27,911 bases of DNA from Bog-756 sp035531955 (GCA_035531955.1 DATKRZ010000114.1:1-27911), one strand, 5' to 3'; shown: positions 1-7,834, counted from the stretch's first letter. The notes: generated from the sequence alone by a model not told the origin. Numbers and translations: made by a program.

Positions 1-162
1 CATCGTGGGGCGGCGCTCGGCCCGGGGGCTGCGTCACCCCACCCGTCGGCACCTCCGCCGACCTCTGATGGACTGAGAATTCTCAACGAGCGCCTGGCCC
101 GTGGCGACATCGATGAGGAGGAGTACACCCGTCGACGATCCCTGATCGAGGGAACCGGGTGA
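1..162 (+). CDS. C-terminal end of a SHOCT-domain-like protein (5' truncated by window)
   Basis: The frame is open from the first base to a TGA at 160-162, giving 53 residues with no start inside the window. A Pro/Ala/Ser-rich stretch leads into a short helical tail with LNERLARGDIDEEEYTRRR. This matches the pattern of the SHOCT (short C-terminal) domain, a helical module found at the C-terminus of many bacterial membrane and regulatory proteins and thought to mediate oligomerisation. The stop overlaps the GTG start of the cupredoxin gene (GTGA), so the two are very probably translationally coupled and belong to the copper-linked operon that follows. The rest of the protein lies outside the window, so its main function cannot be given. 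Confidence 0.72.
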   Translation, partial: HRGAALGPGAASPHPSAPPPTSDGLRILNERLARGDIDEEEYTRRRSLIEGTG

Positions 163-716
163 CTGCTCACGCCGATCACAAGGGCCTGATCACCGCTACC
201 GCGGTCGCGGGCTTGGCCCTCGTCGTCGGAACAGCCGCCGTCATCGTCATCGGAACGGGCAGTACGGCACCGATGAACGGCGCCTACGGCACCATCTCAT
301 GCGCCGCACCAACGCTGTCCGGCGCCACCGTCCACGTCCAGGTCACCGACGCCGGCGACATGATGATGGGCCAGACACCCATGAGGGCCAGTCTTGTGGC
401 CACCCCCGCCAGCGTGCCAGGTGGCCGGGTCTCCTTCGTCGTGGCGAACACCGGTGCACTGGTCCACGAACTGGTCGTACTCCCACTTCCGGCCGACGGG
501 CCGGGCACCCGGCCGATCGGCGCCGACGGCAAGATCGACGAGTCCCAGAGCCTGGGGGAGTCGTCCCGATCGTGCGCGGCGGGCATCGGTGACGGTATCG
601 CCCCTGGCAGCACAGGATGGACCACCCTCACCCTCGGGCCCGGTCGGTATGAGTTGGTCTGTGATCAGCCTTGGCACTACGCGGCGGGGATGATCGATGT
701 CCTGACGGTGACCTAG
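159..716 (+). CDS. Membrane-anchored cupredoxin (sulfocyanin/plastocyanin-like copper protein)
   Basis: A 185-residue protein with one hydrophobic segment near residues 10-32 (signal anchor), so the rest should face outside. The C-terminal half has the spacing of a type 1 copper site: His103 in VHELVV, then Cys168, His173 and Met178 in VCDQPWHYAAGM. The Cys-x4-His-x4-Met loop is the classic blue-copper arrangement, and the HYAAGM wording resembles sulfocyanin-like cupredoxins. Such proteins carry single electrons or bind extracellular copper. The GTG start overlaps the TGA of the upstream SHOCT-like gene. A CsoR-type copper regulator and a metal permease follow, which supports copper handling rather than a dedicated respiratory role. 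The exact partner is unknown. Confidence 0.8.
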   Translation: MTAHADHKGLITATAVAGLALVVGTAAVIVIGTGSTAPMNGAYGTISCAAPTLSGATVHVQVTDAGDMMMGQTPMRASLVATPASVPGGRVSFVVANTGALVHELVVLPLPADGPGTRPIGADGKIDESQSLGESSRSCAAGIGDGIAPGSTGWTTLTLGPGRYELVCDQPWHYAAGMIDVLTVT

Positions 717-770
717 GCCCTCGGATCTGGCAATGCCGGCTCCACGGTGGCAACTGGAGGCTGGTCCTGC

Positions 771-798
771 TACCCTGTCCAATACAGATAGGGGGTAT
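771..798. promoter_or_regulatory. Candidate CsoR operator upstream of csoR
   Basis: Just before csoR lies TACCC (771-775), with its inverted partner GGGTA at 793-797 inside AGGGGGTATA. CsoR-family operators are usually G/C-tract palindromes flanked by TAT/ATA, so this position and sequence suit autoregulation by the adjacent repressor. The arms are well separated and the symmetry is imperfect, so the exact footprint is uncertain. Confidence 0.45.
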
Positions 799-802
799 AG
801 GT

Positions 803-1120
803 ATGGTACGGACGACACCGGCATCGGGACCGAGTACGCCGCCGGGCTACTCCGAGGAGAAAGAGCTGGTGCTGAAGCGCCTCCGGAGGATCGAAGGCCA
901 GGTCCGGGGGCTCCAGCGCATGGTCGAAGAGGACCGCTACTGCATCAATGTCCTGGAGCAGGTAGCCGCGGCCACCTCCGCCCTCCAATCGGTCGCGCTC
1001 CTCCTCCTCGATGGGCACCTGGCCCACTGCGTCTCGGACTCCGTACGGGTCGGAGGTGATGAGGCTGACGCCAAGCTGGCCGAGGCATCGGCGGCGATCG
1101 CCCGGCTGGTCCGCTCGTGA
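803..1120 (+). CDS. csoR: CsoR-type copper-sensing transcriptional repressor
   Basis: A 105-residue all-helical regulator of the CsoR/RcnR family (DUF156). These proteins bind DNA in the apo form and release it on binding metal. The core begins near residue 18 with LKRLRRIEGQVRGLQRM. The Cu(I) ligands are present as Cys47, His72 and Cys76, with the same 25- and 4-residue spacings as the Cys-His-Cys triad of characterised CsoR. This favours Cu(I) over Ni/Co (RcnR) or persulfide (CstR) sensing. ATG 803 is chosen because longer in-frame starts would run back into the cupredoxin gene and lack family similarity. The stop overlaps the GTG of the permease. A candidate operator lies just upstream, so the gene probably represses itself and the permease. 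Confidence 0.88.
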   Translation: MVRTTPASGPSTPPGYSEEKELVLKRLRRIEGQVRGLQRMVEEDRYCINVLEQVAAATSALQSVALLLLDGHLAHCVSDSVRVGGDEADAKLAEASAAIARLVRS

Positions 1121-2439
1121 GCGGAGCCGCTCTCGTCGGCGGGTCGGTGGTCACCGACATCGGGCGCAGCCTGCGCGAAGGGTTCTTCATGTTCTGGGAG
1201 ACCCTCTGGCCACTGGTCCTCGGCTTCGGCCTGTCCGGTGCGGTCCAGGCCTTCGTGAGCCGTGAGTCGATGCAGAAGAAGATGGGGGATCACGGCCCTG
1301 CCTCGATCGCCAGGGCCAGCGGCTACGGGATGGTCTCCTCTTCGTGCTCCTACGCGGCCTCGGCCATGTCCAAGTCACTCTTCGTCAAAGGTGCCGACTT
1401 CGTGGCGTCGATGGTCTTCATGTTCGCGTCGACGAACCTGGTGATCGAGCTCGGAATCGTGCTCGTGGTCCTCATGGGGTGGCAGTTCGCCGCTGCGGAG
1501 TTCATCGGCGGGGCGATCATGATCGTGCTGCTGAGCGTGCTCGGTGCCCTCTGGTTCCGAGGACGATCGATCGCCCAGGCCCGGGAGCGCCTGGAGGTTG
1601 AGGCCACCTCGGGCCACCAGCACGGTCCGGAGGAGGACACCCAGCTCCAGAGCGAGCCCTGGTCCACCAAACTCCGCAGCAAGGGGGGCTGGGCCAACGC
1701 CGCCACCTACACCATGGCTGACCTCACCATGCTGCGCCGGGAACTGGTGATCGGGTACACGGTGGCCGGCTTCCTGGCCGTCTTGGTGCCCACCCACGTG
1801 TGGAACGTGGTCTTCCTCCACGGCCATGGGTTCTGGACCAGTCTCGAGAACGTCATCGTCGGCCCGTTCATCGCCATCATCAGCTTCGTCTGCTCGATTG
1901 GCAACGTTCCCCTGGCTGCCGCTCTGTGGCACGGGGGGATCTCCTTCGGTGGGGTGATCTCGTTCGTCTTCGCCGACCTGATCGCCTTACCCCTGCTGCT
2001 CATCTACCGGCGCTACTACGGGACGAGACTCACGCTTCGCATGCTGGCCCTCTTCTGGGCGGTCATGTCCACCGCCGGCCTGATCACCGAGGGAATCTTC
2101 GCTGTGTTGGGCGCCATACCCGTCAGCCGCCCGGCGACAGTGGCCCCGGCCCACTTCCAGTGGAACTACACGACCTGTCTCAACATCATCTTCCTGTCCC
2201 TGTTCGGCCTCCTCTATTGGACCTACCGGAACCGGGAGCGGATCGGCGGCGGAAGTGGCTATGCACTCGACCCGGTGTGTGGCATGCAGGTCCAGACCGC
2301 CAACGCCCCGACCTCCCTGGTTCACGACGGGCACGTCGTCTACTTCTGCTCAGACCATTGCCGGCACCGCTTCGAGGAGAGTCCGGAGCGACGCGCCACC
2401 TCCATCCCCGACGATCACCACCAACTGGCCGGGTCGTGA
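1117..2439 (+). CDS. DUF318/ArsP-type permease with C-terminal YHS metal-binding domain
   Basis: A 440-residue polytopic membrane protein. Hydrophobic segments run from about residue 25 to 150, and a second set from about 210 to 375 follows a hydrophilic loop at 150-200. The SSSCSYAASAMSKSLF motif near residue 70 is typical of DUF318 (PF03773) permeases, a group that includes ArsP-like and SO_0444-like metal/metalloid exporters. Residues about 382-426 form a YHS domain (YALDPVCGMQV, then YFCSDHCRHRFEE) with Cys and His residues suited to binding soft metals, as seen fused to copper ATPases. Coupling to csoR through a GTGA overlap suggests copper-induced efflux. The substrate is inferred from context; arsenic, zinc or another soft metal remains possible. 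Confidence 0.8.
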   Translation: MSGAALVGGSVVTDIGRSLREGFFMFWETLWPLVLGFGLSGAVQAFVSRESMQKKMGDHGPASIARASGYGMVSSSCSYAASAMSKSLFVKGADFVASMVFMFASTNLVIELGIVLVVLMGWQFAAAEFIGGAIMIVLLSVLGALWFRGRSIAQARERLEVEATSGHQHGPEEDTQLQSEPWSTKLRSKGGWANAATYTMADLTMLRRELVIGYTVAGFLAVLVPTHVWNVVFLHGHGFWTSLENVIVGPFIAIISFVCSIGNVPLAAALWHGGISFGGVISFVFADLIALPLLLIYRRYYGTRLTLRMLALFWAVMSTAGLITEGIFAVLGAIPVSRPATVAPAHFQWNYTTCLNIIFLSLFGLLYWTYRNRERIGGGSGYALDPVCGMQVQTANAPTSLVHDGHVVYFCSDHCRHRFEESPERRATSIPDDHHQLAGS

Positions 2440-2485
2440 TCTTCGGACCGACTGCACGACCACGACAATCGGAGGCGACAGGCCC

Positions 2486-2773
2486 ATGAACGAACAACGG
2501 CTCATCGGACAGATCGGCAAGATGGTGACCTCCGGACGGATCACCGAAGACGAGGCCGTACGCCTCCGTGCCGCCGAGGGGACACCGGAATTGGACGCGG
2601 CCGTCGGAGAGATCCGGGCCCGCCACGCCGAAGTGCACATGGAGGGTGCCGTCCGCGCCGGGGAGATGAGCCAGCAAGAAGCAGATGGCTATCTCGAGCG
2701 CCTGCGGAGCGGCGAGCACCCGAAGGACCTTCGAGCCCGGCTTGCGAAGCACCGCCCGGGGAAGCCCTCATAA
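2486..2773 (+). CDS. Small helical protein of unknown function
   Basis: A 95-residue hydrophilic protein rich in Glu, Arg and Ala, with no Cys, signal peptide or membrane segment. ATG 2486 is preceded by GGAGG at 2471-2475, slightly distant from the start. The middle and C-terminus read as a run of short helices (GEMSQQEADGYLERLRSGEH), loosely like the SHOCT pattern in the first gene of the window, with repeated G-x-[IM]-[TS]-x-x-E-A/ADG units around residues 17-24 and 58-66. It sits 46 bp after the YHS permease on the same strand and is probably the last gene of the copper block. I do not recognise a named family, and no function is proposed. Confidence 0.62.
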   Translation: MNEQRLIGQIGKMVTSGRITEDEAVRLRAAEGTPELDAAVGEIRARHAEVHMEGAVRAGEMSQQEADGYLERLRSGEHPKDLRARLAKHRPGKPS

Positions 2774-3100
2774 GATAGGCCACCGGTTCGGTCGGATCCG
2801 CTTCGATCGAGGTCCCAACCCGACCATCGAGGTGGCACCGTCCAGCGCACCGGCCCGGAACCAGCAGCCGCCGCCCTTGGTCCGACACCGCCTCCAAGTC
2901 CGTGCATGCCTCCTGGGCAGGCCGCCTCGTCACTCGGTATGAGCTCGTCACTCGGAATCAGACAGACGGGAAGCGAGGGTTTGCCCACTCGAACGACTGC
3001 CATGCACATCCCGTCGTGGGCCTCGGATGCCAGTTCACGAGCAGCCCGTTCGGCGCGATGCAGCACAGTTGACCAGAACCAGCAAATACACTCTGACCAG
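2774..3100. other. Gene-free interval between the copper block and tRNA-Ser
   Basis: This stretch of about 330 bases has no open frame with a convincing start, ribosome site or recognisable domain. It holds an 18-bp near-perfect tandem duplication (2926-2961), annotated separately. No clear terminator with a T-run is visible after the small gene. Confidence 0.5.
2926..2961. repeat. 18-bp tandem duplication
   Basis: Two adjacent 18-bp copies (2926-2943 and 2944-2961) both begin CTCGTCACTCGG and differ at two positions. They lie in non-coding DNA and look like a simple replication-slippage duplication. Confidence 0.7.
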
Positions 3101-3185
3101 CGGAGGGAGTGGGATTCGAACCCACGGAGGCTTGCACCTCACGGCTTTTCAAGAGCCGCGCATTTGTCCGCTCTGCCATCCCTCC
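3101..3185 (-). tRNA. tRNA-Ser (anticodon UGA)
   Basis: Read on the minus strand, an 85-nt cloverleaf begins GGAGGGA at 3185 and closes with the complementary TCCCTCC at 3108-3102, plus discriminator G at 3101. The anticodon stem CGGCT/AGCCG holds the loop CTTGAAA, giving anticodon TGA. A long variable arm and the T-loop GGTTCGAATCC are present, as expected of class II tRNA-Ser. CCA is not encoded. Confidence 0.95.
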
Positions 3186-3243
3186 GGGCGTGTGCCAGGG
3201 TAGTCGGCGGCCACCCCGCCACCCCGCCACCCCGCCAGGCGGG

Positions 3244-4230
3244 TCAGGGGTTCCGACCCGGTCGGACCTCACCCCGCAGGCCGTCCACCCATGCCGCGGC
3301 CTCCCGGGTCGAGACTGCAGCATCCCGCCGGATGGCGGGTCCCGACGGTCCGGCGGCCGGATAGGAGCCGAGGAATTTCACACCGGCCAGTTCGGCATGG
3401 AGGTCGCGGAGACAGTCGCTCACCACGGCGTCGGCAATGTGGCCGGCGAAGTCGATGATGAAGCAGTAGTCACCCAGCGCCTTCTTCGTCGGCCGGGACT
3501 CGAGCTTGCTGAGGTTGATGTTGCGGGCCGCGAACTGGCCGAGGATGGCGTAGAGGCTGCCGGGATGATCGGCACTCTGGAAACAGGCGATGCTCGTCCG
3601 GTCGTGCCCGGTCGGCGCCGGTATTCCGGATTTGGCCAGGGAGACGAAGCGGGTCTGGTTCTCGGGATGGTCCTCCACGTCCTCGACCAGGATGTCCAGG
3701 CCATAGAGCGTCGACGCCAACCGGGGGGCGATGGCTGCTGTCGGCCGGGCGGTGAACACCGGGTCGCGTTCACCCAGCAGCCGGGCGGCCTCCGCCGTTG
3801 AGTTGGTCGCCAGGGTCTCGGCCGAGGGGAGTTTCTGGGTGAGGAATCCGCGACACTGGGCGGTGGCCATCGGGATCGACGCCACCCGCTCGATGTCGCC
3901 CAAGGTGGTCCCGGGCGGGGCCATCAGGTGGAGATGGACGTCCAGCACCACTTCGCGCTGGATGCGCAGGTCGAAGTCGAAGACCAGGCTGTCGATGATG
4001 TCCCGCACCGTGCCCTCGATGGCGTTCTCCATCGGCACGAATCCGAGGTCGATCCCACCCTGCTCGACGGCGTCGAGGACCTCGGCCAGGGACCCGAGGG
4101 GGAGGATGTCGGCCGCGGCGTAGTCGTCCTCGCCGAGGAGCGCCTCCTCGGTGAACGTGCCCTCGGGGCCGAGGAACCCGATCCGCAGTGGCGGCACCGG
4201 TGGGCTGCCCGGAGGTGCTTTCGCGGCCAT
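3244..4230 (-). CDS. pheA: Prephenate dehydratase
   Basis: A 328-residue cytosolic enzyme converting prephenate to phenylpyruvate in phenylalanine synthesis. The N-terminal catalytic domain starts at about residue 15 with RIGFLGPEGTFTEEA and contains the catalytic Thr-Arg-Phe signature at 193-195 (NQTRFVSL). A C-terminal ACT domain from about 212 carries the ESRP motif (244-247) used for phenylalanine feedback inhibition. There is no chorismate mutase domain, so this is the monofunctional type common in actinobacteria. ATG 4230 is chosen; a longer frame would overlap the divergent larB start, and a GTG at codon 12 is possible. tRNA-Ser lies 58 bp downstream on the same strand. Only 23 bp separate it from larB. 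Confidence 0.93.
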   Translation of the reverse strand: MAAKAPPGSPPVPPLRIGFLGPEGTFTEEALLGEDDYAAADILPLGSLAEVLDAVEQGGIDLGFVPMENAIEGTVRDIIDSLVFDFDLRIQREVVLDVHLHLMAPPGTTLGDIERVASIPMATAQCRGFLTQKLPSAETLATNSTAEAARLLGERDPVFTARPTAAIAPRLASTLYGLDILVEDVEDHPENQTRFVSLAKSGIPAPTGHDRTSIACFQSADHPGSLYAILGQFAARNINLSKLESRPTKKALGDYCFIIDFAGHIADAVVSDCLRDLHAELAGVKFLGSYPAAGPSGPAIRRDAAVSTREAAAWVDGLRGEVRPGRNP

Positions 4231-4253
4231 ACCCAGGCAGGATAGTGAACACC

Positions 4254-5054
4254 ATGGACGAACCCGCGCTGCAACGCCTGCTGGCCGACGTGCGCTCCGG
4301 CGCCTGCTCACCCGACGACGCCGTGCACCAGCTCCGACGACTCCCCTTTGCCGACCTGGGATTTGCGAGGGTCGACCACCACCGCGGCCTGCGCCTCCGG
4401 CTGCCCGAGGCCGTCTACGGGCAGGGCAAGACCCCGCGGCAGTGCTCGTCGATCGTGGCGGAGCTGCTCGGGGAAGATGCGGGGACGACCGGTCCGGTCG
4501 CCGGGGGACCGGTGATCCTGACCAGGGCCGATGCCCCCCAGGCGGAGCTGGTCATGGCCGAGCATCCCGAGGGGGCCCGCACCGTGACCGGGACGGCGAC
4601 CGGAGGGGACCAGGTCCGCGGGGAGCTCTCCGTCGTGGTGTGGCGGCCGTCACCCCGTCGGCCGGCCCGGACACTGGTGGTGACCGCCGGGACCTCGGAT
4701 CTTCCGGTGGCCCGCGAGTGCCAGGCCACGCTGACCGCTCTCGGGCTCGGGCCGACCCTGCTCGCCGACTGCGGGGTGGCCGGGGTGCACCGCCTGCTTG
4801 CCTCGGCCGACGAGCTCGCCGACGCCGACGCCGTGGTCGTGGTGGCCGGGATGGAAGGTGCTCTGGCCAGTCTCATCGGTGGCATCACCCCGGCCCCGGT
4901 GGTGGCCGTGCCCACCAGCACCGGGTACGGGGCGGCCCTCGAAGGCGTGACGGCACTCCTGGCCATGCACGCGTCCTGCGCGGCGGGAGTATCCGTGGTC
5001 GGAATCGACAACGGGTTCGGCGCCGCCTGCGCCGTCGCCCGGATGCTCCCGTGA
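4254..5054 (+). CDS. larB: LarB, AIR-carboxylase-like NPN cofactor biosynthesis protein
   Basis: A 266-residue protein. Its C-terminal half (from about residue 140) is PurE-like, with VVTAGTSDLPVA, DCGVAGVHRLL, VVVVAGMEGALASLIGG and GIDNGFGAA. The N-terminal region has the LarB-typical LGFARVDHHRGLRLRLPEAV and YGQGKT wording. LarB carboxylates and hydrolyses nicotinic acid adenine dinucleotide to a pyridine-dicarboxylate mononucleotide, the first step of the nickel-pincer nucleotide cofactor. Its stop overlaps the GTG of larC. A -10-like GATAGT (4241-4246) ends seven bases before ATG 4254, which would suit a leaderless transcript. Confidence 0.92.
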   Translation: MDEPALQRLLADVRSGACSPDDAVHQLRRLPFADLGFARVDHHRGLRLRLPEAVYGQGKTPRQCSSIVAELLGEDAGTTGPVAGGPVILTRADAPQAELVMAEHPEGARTVTGTATGGDQVRGELSVVVWRPSPRRPARTLVVTAGTSDLPVARECQATLTALGLGPTLLADCGVAGVHRLLASADELADADAVVVVAGMEGALASLIGGITPAPVVAVPTSTGYGAALEGVTALLAMHASCAAGVSVVGIDNGFGAACAVARMLP

Positions 5055-6463
5055 GCAGCACCGGTCCCATGGGCGCCGCCGACCCGGTGGGTGTCCACAC
5101 CGCGCCGGCCGGCGGCCGTTCCCGCTCCGTCGCCTGGTTCCACTGCTTCGCCGGTATCGCCGGGGACATGGCGCTCGGAAGCCTGCTGGACGCCGGCGCC
5201 GACCTCGACGAGGTCCGGGCCCTGCTCGAGCGGCTGCCCCTGGCCGGATGGACGCTCGACGTCGAGCCGGTCCTTCGAGGTGGCATCGCCGCCTCCCGGG
5301 CCCTGGTCTCGGTCCACGACACCGTGGTGGTGCGCACCCACGCGCACATCGTCGGGCTGGTCGAAGAGGCGCGACTGCCCGACCGGGTGGCCGCCCGGGC
5401 CCTGGCCACCTTCGCGGTATTGGCCGACGTGGAGGCGAGGCTCCATCGCCGGCCGGTGGACCAGGTCCACTTCCACGAGGTGGGAGGGCACGACACCATC
5501 GTGGACATCGTGGGCACCGCCGCGGCACTGGAGGTGCTCGGCATCGACGACGTACGGGCCAGCCCGGTGGCGACCGGGTTGGGAATGGTGCGAGCGGGCC
5601 ACGGCATGCTGCCCAACCCGGCACCGGCGGTGGTGGCGCTGCTCGAGGGCATCCCCACCTGGGGCCGGAACGTCCCGGTGGAGCTGACCACGCCGACCGG
5701 CGCCGCGTTGCTGGCCGCCCTGTCTTCCGGTTTCGGGCCGATGCCCCCGATGCGGGTCACCGGTCAGGGTTTCGGGGCCGGGGCCCGCGAGCTCGGCGAG
5801 CTTCCCAACTGCACCCAGGCGGTCATCGGCGCGAGGGTCGACCGGCTGACCGGTTCCGATCTGGGCCCGGCCACGGGCGGCGTCACCGGCGCCGACGCGG
5901 ATTCCGACGCCGGCCAGCCCGCTTCGGTGCTCGAAGCCAATGTGGACGACGTCACCGGTGAGCAGCTGGCCCATGCCATCGGCGCCCTGCTCGAAGCCGG
6001 GGCCCACGACGCCTGGCTGACCCCGGTGGTGATGAAGAAAGGGCGCCCCGGCTCCGTCGTCCACGTCCTGTGCGACCCGGCGATGACCGCCACCCTCCGG
6101 GACGTGCTCCGGGACACGACCGGCTCGCTGGGGGTGAGGGTGACCGCCGCGGAGCGTTGGCCGGCCGCCCGTTGGTGGGACTCGGTGTCGATCGACGGCC
6201 AGTTGATCAGGGTCAAGGTGAGCGCGGGACGGATCAAGGCGGAGTACGAGGACGTGGCCCGGGCGTCGCGGCGCACGGGACAATCGCTCCGTGAGGTCGC
6301 CTTCCGCGCCGAGGCACTCTGGCGGGCCGAGCACGGTGGCCTGGAACGTGTCCCGCCGAATGGTGCCGGTGGGACCGTCGTCGAAGCCGGGGGGAACGGT
6401 GCCGCGGTCGATCCGACGTTTCGCTCCGGTGGGCCGGCGGGGGGAGGCGGCGACCCGGCCTGA
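5051..6463 (+). CDS. larC: LarC, nickel insertion protein for the NPN cofactor
   Basis: A 470-residue single open frame. The family signature FHCFAGIAGDMALGSLLDAG lies near residues 35-55, VDQVHFHEVGGHDTIVDIVG lies around 136-155, and the C-terminal part has the LEANVDDVTGEQLAHAIG and VVMKKGRPG motifs. LarC is a CTP-dependent nickel insertase that loads nickel into the dithio-pincer cofactor. In Lactobacillus larC is split and joined by a programmed frameshift; here it is uninterrupted. GTG 5051 is chosen because it overlaps the larB stop; the same frame stays open far upstream but there antisense to pheA and over larB. The last 40 or so residues are Gly-rich and poorly conserved. Confidence 0.92.
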   Translation: MSSTGPMGAADPVGVHTAPAGGRSRSVAWFHCFAGIAGDMALGSLLDAGADLDEVRALLERLPLAGWTLDVEPVLRGGIAASRALVSVHDTVVVRTHAHIVGLVEEARLPDRVAARALATFAVLADVEARLHRRPVDQVHFHEVGGHDTIVDIVGTAAALEVLGIDDVRASPVATGLGMVRAGHGMLPNPAPAVVALLEGIPTWGRNVPVELTTPTGAALLAALSSGFGPMPPMRVTGQGFGAGARELGELPNCTQAVIGARVDRLTGSDLGPATGGVTGADADSDAGQPASVLEANVDDVTGEQLAHAIGALLEAGAHDAWLTPVVMKKGRPGSVVHVLCDPAMTATLRDVLRDTTGSLGVRVTAAERWPAARWWDSVSIDGQLIRVKVSAGRIKAEYEDVARASRRTGQSLREVAFRAEALWRAEHGGLERVPPNGAGGTVVEAGGNGAAVDPTFRSGGPAGGGGDPA

Positions 6464-6494
6464 GCGGCCATCCGCCCGGATGACCCCGCGGGCG

Positions 6495-7808
6495 CTATCC
6501 CGATCGGTGCAGCGAGAACCCCTTCGGTCTGGAATCGTCGGGAGGGACCCACCGCCAGCCGTGATCAGTGGGCTCCAGTCGATGCCGCTGATGGGTCTTC
6601 AGGTAGTGGTGCCAGTGACAAAGCCTGACCAGGTTGGCCAGTCCGGTCACCCCTCCCTGCCCGAACGGCTCGACATGGTCGATCTCGAGTGTCTCACCCG
6701 CGCCACAGCCCGGTACCACGCAGACCGGATCTCGCTCGACGAGCGCCCTTCTGACCGGCGCCGGGATGGTGCGTCCGGCGTGGGCGACGGCGGTCACGTC
6801 CACACCCTTGGTGACCAGAACGTTCAAGATCGAATCGACAGCCAGGCGGCGTGCGACCTCCACCGGTATGGGCCCGACGCCGGGTATCTCGCAGATCTCA
6901 CCGGGCTCGAGGCGACCCCGCACCAGGGCTTCGTGATCCACCCGGACATGGACCGTGGCGACCGGCCCGCCCCCACCGGCACCGGTCCCGCCTCCGGCAC
7001 CCGTCGTCCTGTCATTGCCTCGCTCCCCACCGGTGCCTCGCTTCCCGCTGGTGCCTCGCTTCCCGCCCGGGCTCTGGGACTCCGTGGCTCCGGCGGGACC
7101 AGGGTCCCAGTCGCGGCAGGCCTGCAGGACCAGGGCGTCGGCCACCAGTGCCTTTCGTGGCTCGTCGTGTCCGCAGCGCCTGGCCTCGACGGCCAACCGG
7201 TCGGCCCGGGCCGTGACGACGGCCAGGAGGCGGGCCCCCTCGTCGGGAGTCAGCCTGGCATCGAATCGGACCGCCCCATCCCCGTCCGTCCAGTTGCGCA
7301 GGTACCGTCCCCTGCGGATGGATTCGTAGGTGGCGCTCAGACCGGGGCCGGTGGCCTTGACCCGCCGGCACCTCAGTTTCAGCACGTTGAGAGGCTGGTT
7401 CTCAGCCGCCTCGACCAGCTCCCGCTCCGCCCCCGGCTGGACGATGGCGGCACCGGTGATCTCTCTGACCTGGGTCTCCGACAGCCGTCCGTTGCGCACG
7501 GCCTCCTCGGTGGCCGGGAGGGCGCCGAGCTGGCGGGCCGCTTCGAGGGCGTTGATGGCCGGCCCGAGCCCGGTGCCGGTGGCTGCGGCGAGATGAGCGG
7601 CGGCAGATCGGTGGCCCTTCCTCCGCCAGACGTTCGACGACTCCACCCTGCGGGCGGCGAGCAGCTTGCCGCCGGCGGCCAACTTCTCTATTTCGGCGAA
7701 GACCTCGAGCAGGCGGTCGGCGTCCGGACCGCTCAGTCGTTCGGGCTCGAGGTCCGACAGCGCCGACCGTAGGTCGGCTGCGACCCGCAGGAGCGTTCGG
7801 AGTGCCAC
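6495..7808 (-). CDS. DUF222-domain HNH endonuclease family protein
   Basis: A 437-residue protein of the actinobacterial DUF222/13E12-like group. The N-terminal two-thirds is the helical DUF222 region (for example LVEAAENQPLNVLKLRCRRV). The C-terminal HNH nuclease module has CVVPGC, LEIDHVEPFGQGG, and LVRLCHWHHYLKTH, the expected Cys-pair/His/Asn/His pattern for a metal-dependent nuclease. Between them is a Gly-rich low-complexity segment with hexapeptide repeats. Such genes are multicopy in many actinobacteria; they are sometimes linked to mobile DNA, and their role is unsettled. GTG 7808 is the only upstream start in frame, without an obvious ribosome site. It is convergent with larC (31-bp gap) and divergent from the FKBP gene. 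Confidence 0.85.
   Translation of the reverse strand: MALRTLLRVAADLRSALSDLEPERLSGPDADRLLEVFAEIEKLAAGGKLLAARRVESSNVWRRKGHRSAAAHLAAATGTGLGPAINALEAARQLGALPATEEAVRNGRLSETQVREITGAAIVQPGAERELVEAAENQPLNVLKLRCRRVKATGPGLSATYESIRRGRYLRNWTDGDGAVRFDARLTPDEGARLLAVVTARADRLAVEARRCGHDEPRKALVADALVLQACRDWDPGPAGATESQSPGGKRGTSGKRGTGGERGNDRTTGAGGGTGAGGGGPVATVHVRVDHEALVRGRLEPGEICEIPGVGPIPVEVARRLAVDSILNVLVTKGVDVTAVAHAGRTIPAPVRRALVERDPVCVVPGCGAGETLEIDHVEPFGQGGVTGLANLVRLCHWHHYLKTHQRHRLEPTDHGWRWVPPDDSRPKGFSLHRSG
7014..7067. repeat. Three in-frame 18-bp tandem units inside the HNH gene
   Basis: Two nearly identical 18-bp units (7032-7049 and 7050-7067, each starting GGTGCCTCGCTTCCC) follow a degenerate copy at 7014-7031. 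They encode consecutive GKRGTS/GKRGTG/GERGND-like hexapeptides in the linker between DUF222 and HNH, and keep frame. Confidence 0.75.
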
Positions 7809-7834
7809 AGAGCCATGATGTCAGGGGGGTGTGA

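Noticed and set aside
2689..3066. 125-codon minus-strand frame between the copper block and tRNA-Ser
   Set aside because: No family pattern or ribosome site; it partly overlaps the small helical gene and contains the 18-bp duplication.
4151..5050. Long in-frame extension upstream of larC (770 codons in total)
   Set aside because: It runs antisense to pheA and over larB, is rich in Arg and Gly, and has no family similarity; GTG 5051 coupled to larB fits LarC.
4415..6334. 639-codon minus-strand open frame opposite larB and larC
   Set aside because: Frame left open by high GC on the antisense strand; composition is low-complexity and no domain is seen.
6469..6482. Small hairpin between larC and the HNH gene as terminator
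   Set aside because: Only a five-base stem with a four-base loop and no T-run; too weak to call.
6291..7772. 493-codon plus-strand open frame opposite the HNH gene
   Set aside because: Antisense shadow of the DUF222-HNH gene, which has clear domain motifs.
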